From Clostridium sp. (GTDB lineage: Bacteria; Bacillota; Clostridia; Clostridiales; Clostridiaceae), in the NCBI RefSeq assembly GCF_016650035.1, contig NZ_JAENWM010000014.1, positions 1-62,988 on the forward strand: a stretch of DNA of 62,988 nucleotides, read 5' to 3'. How positions within the stretch are numbered: position 1 is the first letter of the stretch; every line of letters begins with the position of its first letter. Below are positions 38,530 through 48,556 of this stretch, one piece after another. A model generated the notes under the pieces. That model was not told the origin of the DNA, did not search any database, and saw nothing but the letters and a program-made list of their open reading frames with translations. Made by a program: the position numbers and the translations under genes.

Positions 38530-39678
38530 TTATTTATATTGCGGTATTTCAAATTCTAATTGTACATTTGTATATTTGTCCATAAGATCTTTTATTCTAG
38601 AACTTTGCTTATATGCCCAAGCTATGTCTGTTGCATATTGATGAGTTGCAGGGTGTTCTGGATTCCATCTCATTTTATATAATGTATTTTGTTTACCGGT
38701 ACTTTTATTTATATAGTCGTTAGAGACAAATTCTATTCCACCTTCTATAGCTTCCTCTGGAGTAAACCAACCCAATTTATATGCTCTTTCCGAACCAAAT
38801 TTGTTTGCACCTTTATCATAAGCGCCTATACCAAACATATTATATGTCTTTTTAAGTTCTACTGGTTTTCCATCAACTTCATCTACCTCGTACCCTGTAG
38901 CTAATGCAGAATTCCCATTACCAGTTTCTAATAAAGCATGTGCAACAATATATGCTGGGTTTACATCATTTAACTCGCAAGCATCTAAAAATGTTTTCCC
39001 TTGTCCATCTAATATTCCCTTTCCTTTTAATACATTATCAAGATCTGCTTCACTAATTCCATCAATATAATTTAACTTTAAAAATTGATATGGAGCATAT
39101 TCATGATATTCAAAATTTTTAGGATTCAAATATTCATAAATATCTTTACTACTAGCATTTAAGGAGTAATTCGCTACACTATTAATGGGGCTTACTTTGC
39201 TTTGAATTTCTGAAATTTGACTTAATGTATTATCATATTGTTGATAAATATATTTCGCATTTCCTACATCTTGTAACTGTCCCTTAGCTGGCACAGCTAT
39301 AGTAAAACTCATAGTTACAGCTGTTTTAAGTGATGTACCATTTAAGTCCTTTATAATCTCGTAAATTTGCATTGAATAAGTTTGTCCAGCTAAGTATCCT
39401 AAAGCTGGTGGTTCTATTGTTATGATATCCTTGTAATAAGATATTTTTTTTGGTGCTACGCTAATTCCTATTGGATTAAAAATCCTAACGCTTGCACTAA
39501 GATTGTCCACCATTATTGGTCGATTAAACTTGATTTCCCACACTTTGTTAGTTGCTACATTTGCTTTGTGTTCCATTTGAATAGGACTTGCGGTTGCTAT
39601 AACTGTATTTGGAATAAATAGCAACAAACTACCCAAAATTATTAGAAATAAACTTAACTTGCTTAAATTTTTATTCAT
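38530..39678 (-). CDS. Secreted endo-beta-N-acetylglucosaminidase with SbsA Ig-like domain
   Basis: It hydrolyses glycan strands of peptidoglycan. The 382-aa protein has a signal peptide (about 1-30), an Ig-like/SbsA domain at about 38-130, a linker and a glucosaminidase domain at about 190-375. The catalytic glutamate is likely that of AHALLETGNGNSALATG. Further family residues are in YNMFGIGAYD and ATDIAWAYK. Its Ig-like domain parallels that of the amidase at 17.5 kb. Confidence 0.92.
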   Translation of the reverse strand: MNKNLSKLSLFLIILGSLLLFIPNTVIATASPIQMEHKANVATNKVWEIKFNRPIMVDNLSASVRIFNPIGISVAPKKISYYKDIITIEPPALGYLAGQTYSMQIYEIIKDLNGTSLKTAVTMSFTIAVPAKGQLQDVGNAKYIYQQYDNTLSQISEIQSKVSPINSVANYSLNASSKDIYEYLNPKNFEYHEYAPYQFLKLNYIDGISEADLDNVLKGKGILDGQGKTFLDACELNDVNPAYIVAHALLETGNGNSALATGYEVDEVDGKPVELKKTYNMFGIGAYDKGANKFGSERAYKLGWFTPEEAIEGGIEFVSNDYINKSTGKQNTLYKMRWNPEHPATHQYATDIAWAYKQSSRIKDLMDKYTNVQLEFEIPQYK

Positions 39679-39934
39679 AAAATTATTCTCCCCCTATATC
39701 TTATTACAAAACCCACTAAAGCGGTTTAATCAAATTCTTATCTATAAGCACAAAAATTTAATTTATGATTTTACTTTATATTTGAATAATTATTTAATAT
39801 AATTATATAAAATGGGGCTTTGATTATAAACAACTTGTCCAATTAAATTCTATTTTTTTGCTTATACAACTATACTACCATATAATATGGATTATTCAAC
39901 ATAATTTTAATATAATTCCAAAGGACGGTGCGAA

Positions 39935-40720
39935 ATGAAAAACACTCAAAATGAAAAAAGAAAAAATACTATTTCCCCCTATGAAGATAGTGGTTCGAAA
40001 ACAAGATTAAATAAATTTATAAGTGAAACAGGTTTTTGCTCTAGGCGCTGTGCGGATAAAATGATCCAGGAAGGTAAAGTCACTGTAAATGGCAAAATTC
40101 CAGAAATGGGTACTCAGGTATCAGATGCTGATTACGTTAAAATAAGCGGTAAACCATTAAAACCCAAGGAAGAATTAGTTTACTTAGCTTTCAATAAACC
40201 TGTGGGAATAACCTGTACTACAGAACATAAGGTTAAGGGTAATATTATCGATTTTATAAATTTCCCAAAAAGAATTTTCCCTATTGGTCGTCTTGATAAA
40301 CCTTCCCAAGGTCTTATTTTTCTAACTAATGATGGAGATATTGTAAATAAAATTTTACGTTCAGGTAATAACCATGAAAAAGAATATATTGTTACTGTGG
40401 ATAAACCAATATCTCCTGATTTTATAAAAAACATGGCAAATGGCATACCTATGCTCCAGACTATAACTAAAAAGTGTTTTATTAAAAAAGAAAGCAAATA
40501 TGTTTTTAGAATAGTTTTAACAGAAGGCCTTAATCGTCAAATACGAAGAATGTGTGAGTATTTAGGCTATGCCGTTGTAAGACTTGAGAGGCTTAGAATC
40601 ATGAATGTATCTATCCATAATTTGCCTCTTGGAAAATGGAGATATTTAACGCATAACGAACTAACCTTTATTAATGAGTTAGTTATTGATTCAATTAAAA
40701 CAGAAGATGGTTCAAAATAA
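39935..40720 (+). CDS. rluF: 23S rRNA pseudouridine synthase, RluF-like
   Basis: A 261-aa RsuA/RluB-family enzyme. An S4 domain at about 24-85 ([20 protein letters not shown]) is followed by the catalytic domain with [17 protein letters not shown], whose aspartate is the nucleophile. [20 protein letters not shown] lies near the end. The opening [11 protein letters not shown] fits RluF, which modifies U2604 of 23S rRNA. SD AAAGGACGG lies before ATG 39935. Confidence 0.9.
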   Translation: MKNTQNEKRKNTISPYEDSGSKTRLNKFISETGFCSRRCADKMIQEGKVTVNGKIPEMGTQVSDADYVKISGKPLKPKEELVYLAFNKPVGITCTTEHKVKGNIIDFINFPKRIFPIGRLDKPSQGLIFLTNDGDIVNKILRSGNNHEKEYIVTVDKPISPDFIKNMANGIPMLQTITKKCFIKKESKYVFRIVLTEGLNRQIRRMCEYLGYAVVRLERLRIMNVSIHNLPLGKWRYLTHNELTFINELVIDSIKTEDGSK

Positions 40721-40735
40721 TGCATTTTTATAATG

Positions 40736-41153
40736 TTATCCACATTGTACACACAGAAATTGTGGATAACTTGTTAATCTTAGATAATAATAATTATGCT
40801 TTGTATTATAACTAGTCCCTTTTATTTTAGTGATTATAATGCTCAGATGTTAAATAATAGTATATTTCATTCGTTATTACAATATTTTTCATTTAGAATC
40901 ACAAATTGTACACATTAAAATTTACTAATCCACATTTGTATTGAATTATGTATGTTTTTCAGAAATAATTATATACTATTGAATACTTATACACATTATC
41001 CACAGCTTTGTTGTGGATAACCTGTTAAATCTATGTTAACGGATTAAATTCACAGCTAATTTGATTGTTCCGTTATTAAAGCTTGTATTTTAAATACGAT
41101 ATTGTAAAATTAATTCATTAAGTTATGCACATTATCCACAGTTTTGTTGATAA
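40736..41153. other. DnaA-box cluster in an intergenic region
   Basis: Seven exact matches to TTATNCACA lie within 405 bp. On the plus strand they are at 40736, 40987, 40996, 41123 and 41132; on the minus strand at 40761-40769 and 41012-41020. One-mismatch copies lie at 40926 and 41145. They form three units of a forward box followed 15-17 bases later by an inverted box with a TGTTAA tail (AACTTGTTAA, AACCTGTTAA, AACATGTTAA). The gap is 452 bp, AT-rich and free of genes. No dnaA or dnaN is nearby, so a DnaA-titration, regulatory or secondary-origin site is inferred. Confidence 0.85.
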
Positions 41154-41172
41154 CATGTTAATAACTTTTTAC

Positions 41173-41769
41173 TTATTTTACCACTAATTTCCCTTTTACT
41201 ATAAGCCTGTGAGTGGCTACTCTTATAGGAGTGCAGGTAACTAATGTTATTTCTGCTCCTTCTGTATTATCTAAAACCGATATTTCTTCTGGCTCTACAA
41301 CCTTACTTTCATAAACCTCATATTTGAACTCACCAGCCCTTGTAGTAACTATTATTATATCGCCTATACCTAACTCATCTAGTCTATTAAAATATTGATT
41401 ATATGTATAGCTTCTATGCCCTGCAATACAAGTATTACCTTTCTCACCAGGCATTGGTGTTCCAGTAAAATGCCCCACTGCATATTTTAATATTCCCGTA
41501 TCAATACCTTCACTAAGAGCTACATTTACATCAATTTTAGGAATTGCAATAATTCCGATGGTACCTAATTTATTATCTGAAGGCTTTTTTTCTTTAATAT
41601 TCGCATTTTCAGCATCCCCTAACTTCTCATCAGTCTTTTGAATGCTTTCCTTAAACTCTTGAATCATGTTCTTTTGTTCTTTATTAGCCTCGTATCTCAT
41701 AGATAGTGCAGAGATAATTATTGCCGCTCCTATAATCATAAGAAGTATTCCAATATAACTTTTTTTCAT
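41173..41769 (-). CDS. Class D sortase
   Basis: A 198-aa membrane-anchored transpeptidase. An N-terminal helix (IGILLMIIGAAIIISAL) is followed by a coiled-coil linker and the sortase barrel. The catalytic histidine is in CIAGHRSY, the cysteine in LVTCTP and the arginine in ATHRLIV. ATG 41769 (MKKSYIG) is the likely start; an upstream in-frame ATG 41787 exists. No substrate with an obvious sorting signal is adjacent. Confidence 0.92.
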   Translation of the reverse strand: MKKSYIGILLMIIGAAIIISALSMRYEANKEQKNMIQEFKESIQKTDEKLGDAENANIKEKKPSDNKLGTIGIIAIPKIDVNVALSEGIDTGILKYAVGHFTGTPMPGEKGNTCIAGHRSYTYNQYFNRLDELGIGDIIIVTTRAGEFKYEVYESKVVEPEEISVLDNTEGAEITLVTCTPIRVATHRLIVKGKLVVK

Positions 41770-42000
41770 AACATTCCCACCAACCATTTTCTATATTTTG
41801 ATATGTCTAAGATATTATATCATATATATCCATCCCAGTTAACATATAATTATATTCTTGTTAATTATTTGCATAGTTTCGCCATAATAAAATTTCTTGA
41901 TTACTTGCCTATGAAATGCTATATTAGGCATATAATCATGTCAATGTATTTACGTAAGGCTTAACATATTTATAAATTAAATTGAAAAGAGGTAATTAAC

Positions 42001-42468
42001 TTGAGAATTGGAATGGGATACGATGTTCATAAATTAGTTAAAGATAAGAATTTAATACTTGGTGGGATAACCATACCACACAAAACGGGTTTACTCGGCC
42101 ATTCAGATGCTGATGTTCTCATTCATGCTATTATGGATGCTCTTCTAGGTGCCGCAGCCCTAGGAGACATTGGGAAGCATTTTCCTGATACTGACACTAA
42201 ATATAAAGACATCTCTAGCTTAGTTTTACTTAAGCATGTAGGCAGTTTAATAACTGAAAAAAATTATCTAATTGAAAATATCGACGCTACAATAATTGCA
42301 CAAACACCTAAAATGGCTCCATATATACCCTATATGGTAAAAAACATTGCATCTGCACTAGATTTACCTATAGATAAAATTAATATTAAAGCTACTACAG
42401 AGGAAGGCCTTGGCTTCACTGGGCATCTAGAGGGGATTTCTTCAAATGCCATATGCCTTTTAAAATAA
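42001..42468 (+). CDS. ispF: 2-C-methyl-D-erythritol 2,4-cyclodiphosphate synthase
   Basis: IspF forms the cyclic diphosphate intermediate of the MEP isoprenoid pathway. The 155-aa protein has the zinc ligands in GYDVHKL and [10 protein letters not shown], followed by [11 protein letters not shown] and a C-terminal [11 protein letters not shown]. It starts at TTG 42001, nine bases after AGAGG. It is isolated from the other MEP genes. Confidence 0.98.
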   Translation: MRIGMGYDVHKLVKDKNLILGGITIPHKTGLLGHSDADVLIHAIMDALLGAAALGDIGKHFPDTDTKYKDISSLVLLKHVGSLITEKNYLIENIDATIIAQTPKMAPYIPYMVKNIASALDLPIDKINIKATTEEGLGFTGHLEGISSNAICLLK

Positions 42469-42497
42469 GATTATATGATTTTACTTAAATAAAAAAT

Positions 42498-42527
42498 AAG
42501 GACATTTCTTATAAGCGAAATGTCCTT
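42498..42527. terminator. Bidirectional terminator between ispF and the EAL gene
   Basis: AAGGACATTTC and GAAATGTCCTT form a perfect 11-bp stem with an 8-base loop, preceded by an A-run that serves the opposite strand. Confidence 0.85.
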
Positions 42528-42532
42528 AAACT

Positions 42533-44446
42533 CTAAAATCCTTGTTCCCAAATTTCATAATCTGCATGGTCAATAAGCATTGCGGAAGAAAAATATGTGC
42601 CTTGACCATATTCAACTCCTAGTTCCACTAATTTTTCCTTTTCTTCTAAAGTTCGTATTCCCTCAGCTATAATTTTCATACCGGTTTTCCTACCCATTTT
42701 AACCAAATGATCTACCATTAATACCTTTATTTCATCTTTTTCAACATCCTTTACTATTTCTTGAGAAATTCTTATAAAATGTGGCTTCATCTTTATTAAT
42801 TCCACCATATTAGAATTACCTTCTCCATAGTTATCCATAGCTAATTTGAATTTTAGTTCATTAGCAAAATTACGCCAAAATGCACTTCTTGGTATACGTT
42901 GCATTATCTCTAAAACTAAATTTGTACCTTTCAATTTCTTTATAACTTTTTTAATAGTATGTCTTGTTGTATCAGATTGAATTTTAAAGAATAATCCATC
43001 TTCAATAAACGGTCCAAGTTTATCTAGGTAATTAACTAATTTATCACAAGCTAGCATAGTAAGATTTTCTAAGTCCCCTGTAAGTCTAGCTTTTTCAAAC
43101 ATTTCATCCGGAAAAAATTCTAGTCTTGAATCCCTAACCAGTATTTCTAATGATTTAACCTTTCCACTACTCAAATTTATAATAGGTTCAACCGTAAGTT
43201 CTATAGATTTATTTTTTATTATACCGGAAATATGATATGCCTTTTCATCAATCTTATATATTAAATCCTCATCTAAATACTCACTCATTGAAGTTTCATC
43301 TAAAAACCATCCAACACTAGTACTTGAAGAAAGACTAGGATTATATAGCCCTATAAGTTCATGCTTTAAAACAGCTCTTAAATTATACATTGTGTAAATC
43401 ATTGCTGCCATTCTTTTATTTTCATCATTTGTCTTACGAAGAAAATTTAAGCCTGCTGAGACTCCAGCTAAATAAAAAGATGGCTCATATAATTTATTTC
43501 TAGAATCTGAGAGCAAATAATCTATACCGTGTCTGAGTTCAGGTATTATATCTCTAAGTATACTAGCCCCTTCTCCATCGGGTATATCAACATACTTTAC
43601 ATTCCTTGTTAATTCTTCACATAAACTAATCCAAAATTTTCTTTGTTTATTGTTATCAAATTTCAAATAATCCATTAGTGAATGTAATTCTAAATACCTT
43701 GTATCATAGAATATATTGCTATGAACTTGATAAGTTCCAAAGTCAATAATAGAGGGCTTCTTAACTGAAACAATTACGTTGCCTCCATGAAAGTCTCCAT
43801 GTATGCAAGAATCCAGATATTTAATCTCGTTACCGTTCCATACCGCTTCATCTGTAAAGAATTTATAAGGGTTCGGGAAAAACTTGTCAACTCCATCAAT
43901 AACTAACCATTTTTTATCTTCATCAATCATCAATGTTTCAAAAGCCTTTACAAGTTTTGCATCCATAAATCTGTAACCTAAGGAGCTTTTCACAATATCA
44001 ATGGGCGATTTAATTTCAGAGGTATAAGGTCTGTTCCAAGTATATAAAAATTTTGCTACTTGCTCTGACGTTTGCTTAACTAATGCTAATTCATTTTCCA
44101 GTGAATATTTAAGGGTTTTGATTCCTAGTACAGTGTCTCCCCCCAGTTCATATAGCACGCCGAATCTCCTTGAATCATTTTTACATTGAATTTCAACCTC
44201 ATCAATGATTTTAGGGATAAATCCTTCAACAGAATTTTCTCTAGCCTGTAAAAATGCTCTATTATGTAGTCCAGTTTCATTTACTTCTTGTATTTTCATA
44301 ACTCCGAGTTTTCGTGATTCTCCAAATTCCACAGTATATACTGCTGCGCCAGATTGTCCATCATTTAATTCATTAATTATTTCTATAGGTTGGTTTTCTG
44401 CTGCAAAATTTTCTAAAACCACTGCTTTCTCTCTCTGGCTTAGCAT
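42533..44446 (-). CDS. Aminoglycoside-phosphotransferase-like kinase domain fused to a degenerate EAL domain
   Basis: A 637-aa cytosolic fusion. Residues 1-400 have an APH/choline-kinase fold, with GQSGAAVYTVE, the catalytic HGDFHGGNV near 217 and IIDFGTY near 233. Residues of about 415-637 resemble an EAL phosphodiesterase. EAL reads EIL, DDFG reads DNYGEG, and the LKID lysine is replaced (FIRIS), while AEGI and QGTYFS remain. Loss of metal ligands suggests it does not hydrolyse c-di-GMP and may sense it or act as a scaffold. The kinase substrate is unknown. It is a single gene. Confidence 0.8.
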   Translation of the reverse strand: MLSQREKAVVLENFAAENQPIEIINELNDGQSGAAVYTVEFGESRKLGVMKIQEVNETGLHNRAFLQARENSVEGFIPKIIDEVEIQCKNDSRRFGVLYELGGDTVLGIKTLKYSLENELALVKQTSEQVAKFLYTWNRPYTSEIKSPIDIVKSSLGYRFMDAKLVKAFETLMIDEDKKWLVIDGVDKFFPNPYKFFTDEAVWNGNEIKYLDSCIHGDFHGGNVIVSVKKPSIIDFGTYQVHSNIFYDTRYLELHSLMDYLKFDNNKQRKFWISLCEELTRNVKYVDIPDGEGASILRDIIPELRHGIDYLLSDSRNKLYEPSFYLAGVSAGLNFLRKTNDENKRMAAMIYTMYNLRAVLKHELIGLYNPSLSSSTSVGWFLDETSMSEYLDEDLIYKIDEKAYHISGIIKNKSIELTVEPIINLSSGKVKSLEILVRDSRLEFFPDEMFEKARLTGDLENLTMLACDKLVNYLDKLGPFIEDGLFFKIQSDTTRHTIKKVIKKLKGTNLVLEIMQRIPRSAFWRNFANELKFKLAMDNYGEGNSNMVELIKMKPHFIRISQEIVKDVEKDEIKVLMVDHLVKMGRKTGMKIIAEGIRTLEEKEKLVELGVEYGQGTYFSSAMLIDHADYEIWEQGF

Positions 44447-44655
44447 ATTTTACCCCCTGTATCTATTTATTGTTATTATAATGCTATTCATAATGTAAAT
44501 AGACATATCTTTCTCCAAACATAAAACATTTATCATAGTTATCTAATAAAATTATAAACCATTTATTATAATAAATGGTGTACAAATTATTAATAATTTG
44601 CCTGTTTTATAAATAATTGTTACAATTTAATTATACTACAAATATATTGTTTTAG

Positions 44656-44862
44656 TTAACTAAATAACTTCCTAGTACAACAGTACTTGTCTCCCTTTTT
44701 TTCTAAATCAAACTCATTTATAGATGTAACTCTATCATGTTGTTCTACATGAAGTACATAACCTTCCTTATTTTTGCTTACAAAAAATACTTTTGTATAA
44801 TTCATAACATCTACTTTATCCCCAGAAATATCATAAATTAGTGTTGGTATCTTATTTAACAT
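44656..44862 (-). CDS. Small protein of unknown function
   Basis: A 68-aa soluble protein, probably starting at ATG 44862 nine bases after AAGGGG; ATG 44868 is alternative. The alternating pattern (IPTLIYDISGDKVDV, then YVLHVEQHD) suggests a small beta structure. No family is recognised. Confidence 0.55.
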   Translation of the reverse strand: MLNKIPTLIYDISGDKVDVMNYTKVFFVSKNKEGYVLHVEQHDRVTSINEFDLEKKGDKYCCTRKLFS

Positions 44863-44979
44863 AAACATCTACCCCTTTTATAATTATTAACTATGAATTA
44901 ATAAATATTATACTAGAATCATATTTATGCTAAAATTTTATTAAATTTTTTCTTATGTTTTATAATACAGATAAAAAAA

Positions 44980-45010
44980 AGAAACTTTCAGAGTTACCCT
45001 AAAAGTTTCT
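44980..45010 (-). terminator. arc operon terminator
   Basis: GAAACTTT and AAAGTTTC arms pair around a short loop, with long A- and T-runs on either side, 16 bases past arcB. Confidence 0.85.
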
Positions 45011-45025
45011 TTTTTTAAATCTATA

Positions 45026-46024
45026 TTAATTACCTAGTGTTGCTACCATAACTGCTTTTATAGTATGCATTCTATTTTCTGCTTCATCAAATACTATAGA
45101 AGCTTCACTTTCAAATACTTCATCTGTAACTTCAACACCATTCATCCCAAATTTTTCAAATACATCTCTACCAACTCCAGTTTTTAAATCATGATATGCT
45201 GGTAGACAGTGCATAAATTTAGTATCTTTATTACCAGTAAGTCCCATCATTTCACTATTAACTTGATATGGTTTTAATATATTAATCCTTTGCTGCCAAA
45301 CTTCATCTGCTTCTCCCATTGAAACCCAAACGTCAGTATATATAACGTCTGCATCTTTTACTCCCTGTGCTACATCACTTGTAATAGTAATTTTTGCTCC
45401 TGTCGTAGCAGCTACCTCTCTACATTTACTAACTAGTGCTTCTTCAGGTAATAATGAATTTGGAGCAACTATTCTAAAGTCCATACCCATTTTAGCAGCA
45501 CCTATCATAAGAGCATTTGCCATATTATTTCTACCATCTCCAGTATAAACAAATTTGATTTCATTTAATGGTTTTTGAAAGTGTTCTTTTATAGTTAAGA
45601 AATCTGCAAGAATTTGTGTTGGGTGATCTTCTGTTGTTAACCCATTCCATACAGGTACTCCTGCATATTTTGCTAGTTCTTCAACTACTTCTTGACCATA
45701 TCCTCTATATTCTATCCCGTCGAACATTCTCCCAAGAACTCTCGCTGTATCTGCTACTGACTCTTTTTTGCCAATTTGAGTGCCTGTAGGTCCAAGGTAA
45801 GTTACATGTGCTCCTTGGTCTAGTGCACCTACTTCAAAGGCACATCTTGTTCGTGTAGAACTTTTTTCAAATATTAGAGCAATGTTTTTGCCCTTTAATT
45901 TCTGCTGTTCTGTACCTGCATATTTAGCCCTTTTTAAATCTCTAGCTAAATCAAGAAAATAATTTATTTCTTTTGGTGAAAAATCCATAAGTGTTAAAAA
46001 ATTCCTATTTCTTAAGTTAAACAT
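45026..46024 (-). CDS. arcB: Ornithine carbamoyltransferase (catabolic)
   Basis: In the arginine deiminase pathway it splits citrulline with phosphate into ornithine and carbamoyl phosphate. The 332-aa protein has the carbamoyl-phosphate motif KSSTRTRC and the ornithine-binding stretch HCLPAYHD. The catabolic role is inferred from the operon with arcA and arcC; the fold alone does not separate it from biosynthetic ArgF. It is last in the operon, 30 bases after arcA. Confidence 0.95.
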   Translation of the reverse strand: MFNLRNRNFLTLMDFSPKEINYFLDLARDLKRAKYAGTEQQKLKGKNIALIFEKSSTRTRCAFEVGALDQGAHVTYLGPTGTQIGKKESVADTARVLGRMFDGIEYRGYGQEVVEELAKYAGVPVWNGLTTEDHPTQILADFLTIKEHFQKPLNEIKFVYTGDGRNNMANALMIGAAKMGMDFRIVAPNSLLPEEALVSKCREVAATTGAKITITSDVAQGVKDADVIYTDVWVSMGEADEVWQQRINILKPYQVNSEMMGLTGNKDTKFMHCLPAYHDLKTGVGRDVFEKFGMNGVEVTDEVFESEASIVFDEAENRMHTIKAVMVATLGN

Positions 46025-46054
46025 AATAAATCCCCTCTCTTATCTTTGCTTTTT

Positions 46055-47263
46055 TTATATTAAATCTTCCCTATAGAATGGCATAGACATGCATCTAGGG
46101 CCACCTCTACCTCTCGATAACTCACCAGAAGGCATTTGAAGTACCTTTATGCCATTTTTATCTAAAATCTCATTGGTAACATAATTTCTCTCATAAGTTA
46201 TTACGGTGCCAGGAGATATAGCTAGTGTATTAGAACCATCATTCCATTGTTCTCTTCCCGATATAACCTTATCTCCTCCTCCGCACCGTATTAAGGTAAT
46301 ATCTTTTTTCAAATGACTAGAGAGTATTTTTTCTAAACTCCCTTCTTCTTCTTTGGGTATTAATTCTTTGTTTTTATGGTCATAAGTTATTGCTGTTACT
46401 TTTAACTTACCTTCTATTCCAGGATGAACAGTGAATTTATTATAATCAATCATTGTAAACACAGTATCTAGATGCATAAATGCTCTAGTTTTAGGTATAT
46501 GAAAAATTAGGATTGTTTTAAAACTTCCTCCTTTTTCAAATATATTCTTAGCCATAGACAAGACTGCTTCTTTATCAGTTCTCTCACTATGACCAACTGC
46601 TATAACTTCATTTGATAAAATTAATTCATCTCCACCTTCAATATTATATACCTCATCTCTATCGTACCACAAATTAATACCTGAATCCTTAAGTTCTGGG
46701 TGATATTTAAAAATATATTTAGCAAAAACTGTTTCGCGCCTTCTAGTTTTTGTTTTCATAGAATTTAGACTTACTCCATCTCCAATACATGCAAAAGGAT
46801 CACGTGTAAAATATAGATTTGGCATAGGATCCATTATAAACGGGTATTCATCATAATGTTCTATGATATCTATTTCTTTTTTTCTTATTCCTGCCATCAC
46901 CTTATTTATCATTTCCTTTTCAGTCAATGAATATAAGTATCTTTTTAAAGATGTTATTATTCCAGTCTCGTTTATACCACATTCCTCAATTACCTCATTT
47001 AAAAATAGTTCCTTGACTGATGACTCTTTTATTGCCTCAACAGCTAAATTTTCTAGATACAGTGTTTCTACACCATTCTCCTGCAATATCCTTGCAAAAT
47101 TATCATGCTCTTGCCTAGCTACCTTTAAAAATGGAATATCATCAAATAAAAGCCTTTCTAAATATTCCGGTATTAAATTTTCAATTTCTTCTCCAGGTCT
47201 ATGTATAAGAACAGTCTTTAAATTCCCAATTTCTGAATAAACATTAATTTTTTTGTTAATCAT
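46055..47263 (-). CDS. arcA: Arginine deiminase
   Basis: It converts arginine to citrulline and ammonia. The 402-aa protein has the family motifs [18 protein letters not shown] and HLDTVFTM. The catalytic cysteine is near the end in [13 protein letters not shown] 47263 is preferred over 47269 because GGAGGG then lies nine rather than three bases upstream. It is the middle gene of arcC-arcA-arcB. Confidence 0.98.
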   Translation of the reverse strand: MINKKINVYSEIGNLKTVLIHRPGEEIENLIPEYLERLLFDDIPFLKVARQEHDNFARILQENGVETLYLENLAVEAIKESSVKELFLNEVIEECGINETGIITSLKRYLYSLTEKEMINKVMAGIRKKEIDIIEHYDEYPFIMDPMPNLYFTRDPFACIGDGVSLNSMKTKTRRRETVFAKYIFKYHPELKDSGINLWYDRDEVYNIEGGDELILSNEVIAVGHSERTDKEAVLSMAKNIFEKGGSFKTILIFHIPKTRAFMHLDTVFTMIDYNKFTVHPGIEGKLKVTAITYDHKNKELIPKEEEGSLEKILSSHLKKDITLIRCGGGDKVISGREQWNDGSNTLAISPGTVITYERNYVTNEILDKNGIKVLQMPSGELSRGRGGPRCMSMPFYREDLI

Positions 47264-47286
47264 GTTCATCTGCCCTCCTATATTTA

Positions 47287-48231
47287 TTAATATACTATTT
47301 TAGTTCCAGACATACCTTTTAATGCTTCTTTTGCTTTTGAAAGCGATGCTATAATTGCTGTTTTATCCTTACTTTTCATTATGAATTTTTTACAAGCTTC
47401 AACCTTTGGAAGCATACTACCAGGAGCAAATTGCCCTTCAGAAATATAACTATTAAGTTCATCAAGAGTAATTTGCTTTAGCTCCTTTTGATTCGCCTTA
47501 TTATAGTTTACACAAACTCTATCTACTCCTGTTAATATTAAAAGCACGTCAGCATCAAGTATTTCCGCAAGTTTTTCAGCTGCAAAATCTTTATCTATAA
47601 CTGCTGCAACGCCCTTAACAATTCCACCTTCACGAATAACAGGAATACCGCCTCCTCCACAAGATATTATAATATTTCCCATATCAACTAGCTCTTTTAT
47701 TAAATCCTTTTCGATAACATCAATAGGTTTTGGGGATGCAACAACTCTTCTATATCCTCTACCAGCATCTTCTTTCATTATATAACCATGTTCTTTTTCC
47801 AGCTTTTCAGCTTCAGATTTTGTATAAAAAGAACCTATTGGTTTAGTCGGATTTTGAAAACCTTCATCATCCTTGTCAACTACTACTTGAGTCACTATAG
47901 TTCCTACTGTTTTATCTATACTTCTATTTCTTAATTCTTCACCTATAGCATTTTGAAGATGGTATCCTATATAGCCCTGTGAAAAAGCTCCACATACATC
48001 AAAGGGAAAGAGTACATTACCATCATCAACCTTTTGAGCATCTTCTATTGCTGCAACAATTTGGCCTACTTGAGGTCCATTTCCATGAACTACAGATACC
48101 CTATGGCCATCATCTATAAGATCAACTATTGATTTAGCTGTTTCTTTACAGGTCTTAAGTTGACCCTCAGGACTTTTGTCTTTAGGATTCGATTGAAGTG
48201 CATTTCCACCCAGTGCTAATACTATTTTCAT
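47287..48231 (-). CDS. arcC: Carbamate kinase
   Basis: It makes ATP from carbamoyl phosphate and ADP, the energy-yielding step of the arginine deiminase pathway. The 314-aa protein shows [10 protein letters not shown] at the start, [10 protein letters not shown] and SCGGGGIPV, and [12 protein letters not shown] near the C-terminus. ATG 48231 lies eight bases behind GGAGGG. It is first in the operon, an unusual place for arcC. No arcD antiporter follows. Confidence 0.97.
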   Translation of the reverse strand: MKIVLALGGNALQSNPKDKSPEGQLKTCKETAKSIVDLIDDGHRVSVVHGNGPQVGQIVAAIEDAQKVDDGNVLFPFDVCGAFSQGYIGYHLQNAIGEELRNRSIDKTVGTIVTQVVVDKDDEGFQNPTKPIGSFYTKSEAEKLEKEHGYIMKEDAGRGYRRVVASPKPIDVIEKDLIKELVDMGNIIISCGGGGIPVIREGGIVKGVAAVIDKDFAAEKLAEILDADVLLILTGVDRVCVNYNKANQKELKQITLDELNSYISEGQFAPGSMLPKVEACKKFIMKSKDKTAIIASLSKAKEALKGMSGTKIVY

Positions 48232-48483
48232 AATTATACCCTCCAATGCATTAATTAAAAATTTTATGTTTTAATCTTTATTTTTATACTATTCTCTTAT
48301 ACAATCGTTGTCAACCAATGCAATTTAATCTTACTTGCATAAGTATTCTAACCATTTCATACCGATTTATTTAAATTCTTTATATTATTACTAAATATAT
48401 AAAAAATCTCTATGTTAATTGTATAATTATATATAATTAGTGAATAAATTTTATAAAACTTTATTTATATTTTTATGATTTGT

Positions 48484-48542
48484 TTGACATAATAATAATA
48501 AACATATATAATAATAATATACAGAATACCCCACACGGGTAT
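48484..48542 (+). promoter_or_regulatory. Consensus sigma-A promoter with CsoR/CstR-like operator
   Basis: TTGACA (48484-48489) and TATAAT (48507-48512) with a 17-base spacer are both perfect consensus. The palindrome ATACCC-CACAC-GGGTAT at 48526-48542 lies just after the expected start site (about 48519) and just before the SD. It resembles G-tract operators of CsoR-family repressors (copper, nickel or persulfide sensors). Strong transcription held off by a repressor is inferred. No CsoR gene lies in the window. Confidence 0.65.
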
Positions 48543-48556
48543 AAGGAGGATAATAT

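Noticed and set aside
40736-41153. The DnaA-box cluster as the main chromosomal origin
   Set aside because: No dnaA, dnaN, recF, rpmH or other origin genes flank it. Box density alone does not prove an origin.
48300-48313. Possible cre (CcpA) site upstream of arcC: TACAATCGTTGTCA
   Set aside because: It has two mismatches to the cre consensus in an AT-rich region and the promoter position is unknown, so it is too weak to list.
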